Assembly (NCBI RefSeq): GCF_964355755.1
Contig: NC_092674.1
Span: 23,526,001 to 23,590,000, forward strand
Direction: 5' to 3'
Source of the DNA: Antedon mediterranea
Taxonomy: Eukaryota; Echinodermata; Crinoidea; Comatulida; Antedonidae
Length of the DNA stretch: 64,000 nucleotides
Position numbers and translations under genes: made by a program. The notes beneath the pieces are model-generated. The model saw only the letters and a program-made list of their open reading frames with translations. It was not told where the DNA came from and did not search any database. Shown piece after piece: positions 12,301-24,300 of the stretch; position 1 is the first letter of the stretch; every line of letters begins with the position of its first letter.

Positions 12301-15300
12301 GGCCTATCAGTGAGTTTAACATGTCCTAAAACAACATCCTAAGTATTTGAGAATTAATATGTGAAGATATGATCTAATGATCTAACGACCAATAACGGTA
12401 AATATACAGGTGTTGCCTTGGAGTTATGCCATTATGCACGTAATATGCAAATGAGTAAACGATGGTTTATGATGTTCCACTGGTTTGTGGTTTGTGGTGT
12501 TATTGGAATTATGTTGTCCACACACGTAGTATCTATTTTTAAAGTATCAGGTATTTTCGCTAATTTTCTGCAAACCACATTGTAGACAGTGCCCTTGGTT
12601 TCAACAAACTTATTTTTTTTAATGAGAATCCATATTATATGTCTAAGCAAGAGAAAATGTCTAGTTTATATACGTAAATCTAGATTCGAATCTGTCGTTG
12701 ATAATTTGTTTTGATTGAAAATGCTAAATGATATTAAAATGCTGAATTGATTTGGGTAAGTATATATGAATTTTATTTCTTTAATTAAAATGATGCAAGA
12801 GAAAATGTAGGCCTAGATAAGTGCAAGTGCTAATACGAAACGTTACTTTTTGATATGGACATTGTTTTGAGGTAAGATAATTGCTAGGTAATTTTGAGGC
12901 TTTATAATTTTGCGTCCGTGCAAATTAAACATTCGTAAGTAAACCTAATTTATACCCTTTTCACACCGCTATCAACAATGCGGAGTTGATCCGGAATGGG
13001 GAAATATTGGCCGGGTGTAAACAAACGTCGCATCGCTCAGAATACAGTACTAAATGACTCAATGCTAAAAACCTTTATGTATTGCAGGTGGAATCGCTGG
13101 AGAGTTGTCTGCTCAGCTCCCGGACCTAGTTATCGACGCTGCGTTCCGTCGGAAACAGATTCCTTATGTTGACGAGTTGGAAGGATGCCTCATGTTTCTT
13201 GATGTTTCAGGTAGGCCTAAATAAAAAATAATATTAATAATATATTTTTCCTTAAGTATTGGTTTAAACCTTCAGTCATTACAGTTTTTTTAAAATATTA
13301 GTTGACATGTAGACAACTATTCCTCCTATTAATTGAATTGAATGAGAGACGGAAAAGTTTCGTTTCTCCTGCAGTTGCATATTATGATTAAGGCAAACTA
13401 CTAATGTTTTGCACTTATTAATGCACAATATTTATTAATAGTAATTACTGTAAAGACCGTTGAACTCTAATAATCGTATCTAGGCACGTGTAACAGTCGC
13501 GCTTCGGACCCCTGGCGTCGTGATTGGTCTGATACCTGCCGCAAAATTACGTTGTGTTCAAGTGGAAAACAAGTTTATCCAGGGAGAGCAACATGACTAC
13601 GTCAATATTATAATGACGTCGTGCAAATTGAGTTTGTTGTATTTTATTTTAATTAATTAATTTAAAACATAGGATTTACTGCTTGCTGTGAGGAATACCA
13701 GAGAAGAAATCTTGGAGTGGATACACTGATGAAAACCCTGAACAACTACCTTGGAAGAATCGAAGACGTTGTATTAGACGCGGACGGCGATGTTGTGGAA
13801 TTTGCTGGTAAGCCGTTTCAGCAACAGAATATTTAAAACAATTCACCGCACTCATAATATTTGGTTATTCAAAATACCTAACGCATAAGAATATGTCGAT
13901 AAAACAACAGTACTGTACAAACAAATGCCAAATACACTTCCGCTTTTTTTTTGGACAATAATGTCCACAATACTTTAATACAACTTCCTTTTTTTTAATC
14001 AATATGTAAATTGAACAGATCATACCGCAAAAATCGATATACACTATTGATCAGAAAAATGTATTTAACATTTTAAGTTCGGACTACCATAACGATTTCA
14101 CGTTTTTGGAGAACTGAATTTTCTGTTCCCGCTCAAAAACACAAGTCTGTACTCTCAAGTATTGCCGGACTACATATATAATTTACTGTTTTAGGCGATG
14201 CATTGCTTGTTTTGTGGCAAGCAACTACAGAAACTAAGAACAGCATTGTCGGAAAAGTAGTAAAATGCGCACATGAGATACATCGGAGATGTCATGACTG
14301 GAAGACAGAAGTTGGTGTAGTCCTAGGGGTAAAAGTTGGTAAGCAATAAAGAAAAATTAAATATTAAAAATACATATCATTGTCCAACCGATTTAGCAAG
14401 CTTTTGTTTTGAGAGGCCTAACACAACAATGGCTTGTGGAACAGGAAAAAAAAATTGCCAGAACTGCCCTCATACAGAAATATCTTTTTGATCTCTTAAA
14501 TTACCAATCATCCCGAAACGAAATCACGCTATTAGCTGGTTCCGACTGGACTTTTCGGTTTTCCAACTGGGACTTTTAGGTACCGTGCAACTCAAGTTAG
14601 TTGTACAGGCTACAGTTCGAATTCGAATTGTGGGCTTACGTCCAAATCGGAACCATGCTAAACAGTAGATCTAAGTAGACCAGGTCAACTATCGTTGACT
14701 CCTCTTCTCCTCCTCTTTCAGCATATTCTTATAATCCCGATAAAACTGTTGTTTTCCACTATGTTCGTAATTTGCTATAACATTATTAGTAGGCCTGTTT
14801 TAAATTGTTAAAAATTCAAATTCTTTATTTATGGTGTCTTTTCCCAAGATTTTCTGAAATTCTTCACTCAAATTGAGATGGTGAATTCATATTAAAAATG
14901 ATCATTTTAACGTTTTCCCTTGAAGCAATATCTTACGGTGCTGTTAGCATAACCTACGTTGGGAATCTTAAATCACAACATTTTGTCACCGGTGGAACTG
15001 CTGTCATTGAAGTGAACAAAGCAGAAAAGCATTGCCAGAAAGGGTACACCGTTTTAGCAAAATCTGCTTTCAAATTATGTCCATGGAAGGACCTCATTAG
15101 GTTTGAGTTACTTGACGAAGGTTCAGCTAGAGTGAAGCTAGTTAAGAAAGCATGGCTAACCAAGTACGAGGAAGAAGGTAGGCCTACTGACATTTTAAAT
15201 ATACAAATAATGAATAGTGAAATAGTACAATTAATTTAATTAAATAAGGTAAACAATAGAATTTCATTTTTCTCCGAATTAAATTATTTGTACCATTGTG

Positions 15301-18300
15301 ACATATTTTGTAGTATTAATTTGGAATTATTGCATTGATTTTTTCCAAAATAGTTTATTGCATTCTGGTGGTCGTAGATGTTAGTAGAACTAACTTACAC
15401 CATACTATCCCGATCAATATGTTTACGATTACATTGTTGTTTCAAGTCGAATCTTTACTATTTATACTCTCATCTTTATTTATACTAATCGTTATTTTCG
15501 TTGTTGACATTTATAGTCGCGAGTGTATATCATATAAAGTTTATTTAACAATTAACAAAAATAGAAACATGCGTAATTTTAAATATGTCAAGGTCGTAAA
15601 TGGCATTAATGCCATTTTATGTGTATTATTTTATATTAGATAATTTGTTATGTCTTGAACTATTATTGTTTTTACACAGGTAGTCAAGAGAATGTGGAAA
15701 GTCCAAACAAGAAAAGGGTAAATAAATTACTTTAATTTTAACCATTCAAATAGAGTGTGAAATAACTGTAACTTCATTGAATGGGAAACAGTCTCAGCAA
15801 CACATTTCATATTAAATTCAGGAAAAATTTAGTTGTTCTCAAAATCCCACGTTCTGATTTTCTATGTGGACTTTTTTACATAGACCTTATTAATATGTAA
15901 GACTTCTTTTTGTGTAGACTTTTTATGTTTACCTTTGTAGACGCTTTTTATGTAGACTTTCTTAATGTAAACTTGTTTTTTAGTAGATATCTTCTTATGT
16001 AGACTTTTTTGTACCGACTTTTTGTTAGCTGATTTTGAAAGTAGAATTTTTTTTGGAGATTATTTTATGTAAAATTTGTTTTTAAGTATATTTTTTTAAG
16101 TAGAATTTTTTTTATGCAGATTTTTTTTTGTATGTAGACTTTTTTATGTGTAGGCCTACTTTTTTTTATTTAACCTTTTTTTGTAGCCTTTTTTTATGTA
16201 GCCTTTTATGTATAATTTTATTTTAAGGTATACTTTTTGAGGTACTGTAGACCTTTCTAATAGACATTTGTTTAATGCAGATGTTTTTAATGCTATGGAG
16301 AATTTTTTTTTCCGAAATAAAAGATGAATGAATTAATGCATTTTTTTTATTTAGACTGAGTTTTGACAATATTATTTTTTTTATTGTTAACTTTTGTTAA
16401 TATTTTGTCCTATTATTGTAGAAACAAAGCAACCGAGACTCAGGTTTATTTCGAAGGTCATGTAAGTGAAACAGTAATTTTAGTGAAATTGTTGACTGAG
16501 ATTATGTTAGTTGGCCTATCTAGGGTTGTAAACAGGAGCTTCACCATTGATCCTATTTTTTCTGTCCAAAAAATAACCCTAAGTACCCGGACTCTTGTAT
16601 TGGCCACGTTGTGTTTATGTTTACCGTAGGCCTAATAGTATAATAATAATAGACGTAATAATAGTTGTCTTATATTTCACCACGTCCATGAAATATTGTA
16701 TTAAATAACTAGCAGGGTAACTTAGCACTTTTTTTGTGCACTTTGTGACAAAAGCACCAAATTTGGCACAAACCTTCTTTAGGGTATATCTAACAATCCT
16801 AGAAGGGGTGCCCAAAAATCGGAACAATTTAACGACGTCATTTGGACCACGCCCTTTTTTTAGTATTACGTAATTAGGTGAAAACTTAAATCTTCGTATA
16901 TACATACCAAGTTTGGTATCAAATTAAAACTCATGACATGTACATTGCAATACACACATAAAAAATATATGATTTCTCTTCAGACGGAATATATAGGTCA
17001 AATAATGTAATTTTCTGTCATATTGAAGGGTATTTCAATCAAAACGTGCCAATATTGTGCTATGTTATGAACATTGTAGTTATAAGAACAACAACATTCA
17101 TTTTTTGTAATAGTACTAATATATATTTATCCTGTACCAGTTACTTTCCTTTAACATAATATTAGGAACCACTGAAAAAAGGTATATAAAACATATACTG
17201 TATCAAACTTGGCTCAATAACCACTGGACTATTAGTAAACCGACAAAAGACCATTTGACTGACAATTATGGCGTTAGCATCCATAACAATACATGGAGGT
17301 GATTATCAACTTTACTTTTATGAAATTATTTATCTGGAAACAAATACTTATAATGGTACAGAGTTGTTAGATGACGAACAAGTTCCACGGCATGGGTAAA
17401 AAGACCTGCTGAACGGCACTTGCAGCCACACTTTATTCCCTACATGCCATGGATGCTTCAGGTAGTATTGTCCAGATTGGTGTCCATGTACTGCCGGTTT
17501 TAGTCCAACCAAAGTCTTCTGGTGATGGAGAATTCTGCTGTGGCTGTAGACTGGTGGTCCAAATGCTTGCTTGGTATATGGATCTGTTGGAATGCTGTAA
17601 AAGTGCATCCTTCAATAAACAATTTAAAGATTGGTGTTACCTTTTAATGAAAGAAAAACATGAACCTGATAATAAATTATTAAACGACAATTGACAATTA
17701 TATGGAAGCTCCCCTTACCTGTGTAGGAGGAATGTTGTCAATTGACCGTGCCTTTCTTGAAAAAAGATCTTGTCTTAGCTCAGTAACACTTCTTAAAGTA
17801 CTTGTCTTGTCGTATAGATGACATGTAAACTCCTCTAGCAACTGAAATTGAGATGAGTTGACTCCTAGAGATTTGAAAGGGTTATGTGCCATGAAAAGAA
17901 AGGCTTCTGTGACTGCTGGAAATGAGTTCCACGTCTCCCATGCAGAGTGTTTTGCTTTTCCGAAGAACTGGGATGTAGTATCGGACCCAGTAAATGCATG
18001 AAAAACTGGCAGCCCTCTTGACTTATCCTCTCCTAGGTTATGGCAGATGGTATTTATATTAAAATATTGGAAGTGCTTACCCATGCCAAATGCGACCCAG
18101 ATACACGTACCAGGATAACAGGCTATTAGATTGCAGAAAATACCAATCAGGATAACAATGACATCAGCAGTATCAACTGTACGCACCAAAATAACCCTGC
18201 TGCCTTTCTTTAAGGCATCATCAATGTGAATGCACATCCTGGATTCGGCCTCTTCATGGTCGCAGATTGACATAGGTTGAGTAGATGTCAACATACAACA

Positions 18301-21300
18301 GACTCGCCTACAGGACATATATCAAGAATTACTTACTAATTTAATATGCCTTTTTAATTAATTATTGGTATGAAACTGTATAAGTAAATTAATCGTTTGG
18401 TTACAAACAAAATAAATTAGTATGTATCATAATAAAACTTACCTGATGTAATTATGTAAACTTCTTTGCAGTCAGAGTAACCATGTAGTTAAAAAGTTAA
18501 ATAACTCCTCTTTATTTACTGGATCTTTCAGAAAGTCTGGAAAATTCCGTGGAATCTTTGTTTGTCCCCCAACTTTCCTCTTGACCCATTTTCGTCTTTT
18601 TTCTCCTGTAGACTGCTTAAGACTATCTGTTCTGTAAGTGTCCCACACTATATCAATTCTGTTACTATTCTGCAACTGCTGTCTGGTCCACGGTAGAAAG
18701 ACCTGTCATACAAATGATACAAGAATAACGATCCGCATATAGAAGTGACCAATTATGTGGTGGTTAAACAATAGATACAATCCTGAATGCAAAGAAATGT
18801 ACTCACCTTATCATCGTAGTCATGTAAATGCATGGTTGCTGGAAAGAGCATGGACAATAGCAGCTCCGTCAAACACCTTTACGTCAAAATATGTAGGAGG
18901 TTCAGGCTGGCCTTCAGTCTCCAAATGCTGTAGCAACTCAGACTCCTTAGTTGGTAGTCGAAGCTTTCCATTTACTGCCAAAGAGGGTGGCCATGGCTGG
19001 TTTTCATGCATGAAGAAGTCTTCCAAATCTTCATCACGAGATTGACTTGCAATATACAGTCGACTGAAAAGGCTGCAGTCACTTTTTAAACTCTTAACTT
19101 GTTGCTTTGTTTTGGACACTGATTTTGACCATGGTGCGTTGAACAACGGCAGCTTATTCTGTTTGATGGCTTGTTGAATTGCAACACTTCTGTCGAGAAT
19201 AACTTCCTTGATATATTTTTTGGTACTGGGTAGTACCTACATCCTGAATTGTACGAACTGTCACTATTGCACTTTCATTGGCACAATCTCGAGCATCCAA
19301 GACCAGAAGTTCTGAACAATTATCGAGGAATGGGTTGCCTGCATTGCTCAGGGAACTGCAAGTGCCGTTAAGCAGGTCTTTCTTGCACTGGTCTTTGTTA
19401 CCCATGCCGTGGAACTTGTTCGTCATCTAGCAACTCTGTACCATTATAAGTGTTTATTTCCAGATAAATAATTTCATAAAAGTAAAGTTGATAATCACCT
19501 CCATGTATTGTTTTGGATGCTAACGCCATAATTGTCAGTCAAATGGTCTTTTGTCTGTTTACTAAGTCCAGTGATTATTGAGCCAAGTTTGATACAGTAT
19601 ATGTTTTATATAATTTTTTTCAGTGGTTCCTAATATTATGTTAATGGAAAGACAGGACAGGATAAATATATATTAGTAGTTCTATTACAAAAATGAAGGT
19701 TGTTTTTCTTATAACTACAATGTTCATAACTGTAATAAATTACCATTCCCTAACATATAGAGTAACATAGTATTTACATGATCATTCTAGAATAAGATGT
19801 TTTGATTTAAACCATGTATAATTAATAAGAACAATCAAGAACATTCCAGAAGTGCTATTAATAGAAACTGTAATCATGTAATAATGAGAAGTATAAGGAA
19901 TGATCTAGAAGGTTATGAACATATTGTATATAAGGGGAAGTATGACAATTGTAAGTGGGAGAAGGATTTTGATTGAAGCATTTATTTTGAAGAAGGTTGT
20001 TGGATTAGAGGTTGGATTAGAGGTTGGATGTTATATTGTAAAGTCATTGTGAAGCTGTTGTTTAAAGTGCTTACTGGATTGTTGAAAGTTGAAGTTGATT
20101 GAAATTAAAGCTTTGTTTTTGAGTTATTTTACAACTTTGTGGATTTTGTGTGTATACTTTTATGTCACAAGGGAGTTCCTAAAGTATTTTCAACCGCTCG
20201 GAAACATACGTACGAGGAGTTCGTGACATAATTTGGTGGCAGCGGTGTTCAGCCTAATTTGGTGGCAGCGGTGTTCAGCCTAATTTGGTGGCAGCGGTTA
20301 TTTCGATCTACTGTTCGACTTAACTGTGTATTTATCTACGGTTGTGATATTTTGTGGTAGCAGTTTGATCTACTGTATTTTGCCATAGATTGGTGGCTGT
20401 TTTAGGATCAACTGTACTTCTATTGATATTTTGAGGAAGCGGTACTTACGATACGGTGATATTTTACGGAAGCCGCGGTGCTACGTTTTGTTTAATCGTA
20501 AGTACACAAACATTGTTTTAAGAACAGTACATTATTTATTTGGAACAGTAGACTTGTGAACGTCTCGGTAACTACGATTAACTAGTAACAAGACCCTCAT
20601 CCAGATTTAAAATATGGCTGATAAACAATCAACAACAATATCCGGTAAAGTGTACAGCAGTACAGACTTTTTAGTGTTGTTAATGAAGCAACAAATACAA
20701 CAACAGAGTCTTCTGATGCAGCAGATGATGGATAACCAAGAACGTTTACATCGGGAAGATATTGAAAGGAAAGAAGGTTTATGTCGGGAAGATATGACGG
20801 TCTGTAAGGACGGAATTTTATTTAGGCATGTTTTTACTAAACACCAGACAGAACCCATAGAGAAATTACTGGTTTTATATCATTGCAGTAATAGTGTTTT
20901 GAAATTTTCACATGATATTTCGTTGACAGAGTATTGTAAAGCCTCAAAGTATAAAACTAAATTTAAGGATTTTATGATTCCTATGTCAGTAATTGTTAGT
21001 GAACCATTCCGACAAATTGACATGAATATTGTTGGTTCATTATTAGTAATTATTAATGATTATGTTGTATGTTATTATGGCGTATTTAAGTTTTATAGAA
21101 TAGGAGTGGGTTAACTTTTGCCACTTTCGTGTATACTTGCCCTTCAAAACTCCAAGAAAGAGTTTTGAGCTCAGAAAGAGGGGGGAGTGTAATAAATTAC
21201 CATTCCCTAACATATAGAGTAACATAGTATTTACATGATCATTCTAGAATAAGATGTTTTGATTTAAACCATGTATAATTAATAAGAACAATCAAGAACA

Positions 21301-24300
21301 TTCCAGAAGTGCTATTAATAGAAACTGTAATCATGTAATAATGAGAAGTATAAGGAATGATCTAGAAGGTTATGAACATATTGTATATAAGGGGAAGTAT
21401 GACAATTGTAAGTGGGAGAAGGATTTTGATTGAAGCATTTATTTTGAAGAAGGTTGTTGGATTAGAGGTTGGATTAGAGGTTGGATGTTATATTGTAAAG
21501 TCATTGTGAAGCTGTTGTTTAAAGTGCTTACTGGATTGTTGAAAGTTGAAGTTGATTGAAATTAAAGCTTTGTTTTTGAGTTATTTTACAACTTTGTGGA
21601 TTTTGTGTGTATACTTTTATGTCACAAGGGAGTTCCTAAAGTATTTTCAACCGCTCGGAAACATACGTACGAGGAGTTCGTGACAATAACATAGCCCAAT
21701 ATTGGCGCGTTTTGATTTAAATCCCCTTCAATATGACAGAAAATGACATTATTTGACCTTATATATTCCGTCTGAAGAGAAATCATATATTTTTTATGTG
21801 TGTATTGCAATGTACATGTCATGAGTTTTAATTTGATACCAAACTTGGTATGTATATACGAAGATTTAAGTTTTCACCTAATTACGTAATACTAAAAAAA
21901 GGGCGTGGTCCAAATGACGTCGTTAAATTGTTCCGATTTTTGGGCACCCCTTCTAGGATTGTTAGATATACCCTAAAGAAGGTTTGTGCCAAATTTGGTG
22001 CTTTTGTCACAAAATGCACAATCTTCATAAAAAATGGAAGTTAGCAACCCTGCTAAACGCAAAGGAACCAATTTAACCGCTCCGTTTGCCTGACAAGCAC
22101 TTTAAAACTCCGAAATTAGTGTTGACTCTGGTCCGATATGGTTTGCTTTGGCTGGATTTTTTAAATGTTTTCGTAATTAATATTTATGCAATTTTGTTCA
22201 CAGCTTATAAGAATAAGTTACGACCATTTATCGCACCTCCTGTTATACAAAAGGTAGAGTTACTTTAAAATAGTTTGTTTCACACAGCATAAGAACGCAC
22301 ATTCTGTACTGCGTGTGTGTGTGTCTATCTATCTATACTAAGTGTATTTAGACAAAATAAAAGAACAACCTACCAATTTGTTTGTTCACATACAGTACAG
22401 CGGTGGGTATTCAATTCGATATTGTGATAAACAAGTCAAGAATTTTGTATTACACTTGTTTTTAGTTTGACTATTCACCTGATTACTACTTGCCTGTTTT
22501 TCTTCCTGTCTTTATTTTTCTAATCAGTATGGGGTCTTATTTTGATTATTATTATTGCGATATGTAAACATAGAATAAAGCACACAACTTTATAAGATTC
22601 TAAAATTTCACTGATTACTGATAAATAATAACCTCTACAATGTCGATACAATGGCAAAAATGTAATACAATTTACAAATTAGTTATATATATATATTTTT
22701 TTTTATTGTCCAAAACCTTAAAATCACATTGAATGCACAATAAGGACGATAGCGGCGATTTTCAAAACAAAATAAATCCAAAATGTTTCATGCTAGAACT
22801 ATAAGATAACCATTTATGCTGTCTTTTATGAAAATAATATTTTCACAATGACGTCATGAAATTTACTAGAATCAAAAATATCGTGACGATAAAACGAATT
22901 TTATTTTCTTATTGGTCATGACATCATATGATTTTAAATAAGTAATATCAAACAAACAAACTTCATTTGATCAGATTTTACAAATATTATTTTCATCAGT
23001 ATAAATGGTTATCATAGTTCTACAATGAAAAATGTTCTAATTTATTTTGTTTTATGCAGGAAAAAAGTATATTTATCGATTTATCGATTTATCGTTGATC
23101 GTTAGCATCCTAGGATGTAGCTAAAGAGGAAGTTCTTTTAACATATAACATGAGCTGTACCAAAGATAAAATGGACACCGAAATCCAATTAAGTTTCTAA
23201 GTATAATATGTTCATTTTAACAGATTGAGGATGACCAACCACTCGACTATCTTTGTGAGATGAGAGAGGTGACAATTGTCTTCATCAATCTGGTTCTCCA
23301 GACGGGTGATCACACGAGCTGCCTTCAGGAGCTTTACAATACTATCGGGGCGTCAGTGTTGCAATTTCAAGGTACGGTCTGCAGCCTTTTACTATACGTA
23401 CAGTACAAGCCAGTCTTGTTTAGACATTTGTGACAGAGTATTTGTATATAAAACTGAAGGCATTACATCTTGCTATTTCCCAATCTCAATAATGAAAGAT
23501 GTGTTTACAGGATGAAGACGAAATTCCGGGCTACATACCTCGATTGGACAATGTGCGGTTCGCTTTTTGAGTTTCTTTCAAATCACGTGATTATATAATA
23601 TATACAGATATCGTCTTAAGTGTTTCGAGATGGTAGACAACGGACTAATGTTCGCGAATGTCAATTTCAATTAGGCTTCATTTGAATGATGGTCAAAACT
23701 GAGCCAAGACTGTTTAAAGCACCTGGCTGGTCATATCATTGACCATTGGCTTCTTTCGTCCAGTACCCAACTTGACCGAGAGGCGTAAGCCAATACGTCT
23801 AAGACAGATACTAGATGCATAGACTGACAATCGATAAGAGTCAGCAGTGCTGATTTCAAATGCCTAGGAGACCCCAGCTCCATAATACAGCACCCGGGCC
23901 CAACGTTGCTTAACGTCGGTAATCTGACGAGAACCGATGTTTCAACGTGGTAAGGCCGGGAGTGAATAACCTTATACTACAGCCAATTAAGATCTATTTA
24001 CCTTTACTTTACAGTTTCATTTAATAATTCATGTTTGCCTTGTTTAGGTATGATCAACAAGATATTTGAATTTGACAAAGGCACTAGTTTTCTGATAATA
24101 TTCGGGTTACCTGGTTTTAAGCACGAAAACGAGATTGGCCACGCACTTCAGTGTTCCAGTAAAATTCAACAATCTCTTAAAATAATGTCGACAATCAAGT
24201 AAGACATTTTTTATTCTGTTTGAAGTAATTTTAACATTATTACATTCTTTGTCCTTTTGGTTGACATTTTCAACTCTAGATTTAAATGTGACTTTCTGTT

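Larger units (their letters stand above)
19731..21685 (+). mobile_element. LTR retrotransposon, internally deleted, nested
   Basis: Two 498-bp LTRs, TGTAATAAA ... TTCGTGACA, are identical base for base as far as I can read. The flanking target duplication is ATAAC (19726-19730 and 21686-21690). The inverse arm of the host transposon shows the intact pre-insertion sequence, which confirms the borders. The internal region is only about 960 bp and lacks protease, reverse transcriptase and RNase H, so the copy is non-autonomous. The identical LTRs mean a recent insertion. Confidence 0.95.
16712..22053. mobile_element. DNA transposon with ~0.7 kb inverted arms and PIN-like ORF
   Basis: The left end GCAGGGTaactta and right end (reverse complement GCAGGGTtgctaactt) are inverted, each bordered by TA (16710-16711 and 22054-22055), consistent with a TA target duplication. 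The left arm (16712 to about 17430) matches in inverse the right arm. The right arm is split into about 19375-19730 and 21686-22053 by an LTR element. Between the arms, on the minus strand, is a spliced PIN/FEN1-like ORF. No DDE transposase was recognised. The element sits wholly inside one ADCY10 intron, in antisense coding orientation. Superfamily not assigned. Confidence 0.8.
16422..22253 (+). other. ADCY10: Two micro-exons either side of the transposon
   Basis: Exon 16422-16461 (40 nt, KQSNRDSGLFRRS plus one base) and exon 22204-22253 (50 nt, YKNKLRPFIAPPVIQK) fit phase-perfectly between exon 15680-15717 and exon 23224-23371. The join gives a C1-C2 linker ending FIAPPVIQKIEDDQPLDYL, which resembles sAC linkers. 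The intron between them (16462-22203) holds the nested transposons, so the insertion need not break the gene. The first micro-exon is supported by phase and splice sites rather than by similarity. Confidence 0.7.

Noticed and set aside
16621-16905. Open frame MYIRRFKFSPNYV..., found again at 21850-22044
   Set aside because: The duplication is explained by the inverted arms of the transposon; it has no family similarity and no starts or splice sites of its own.
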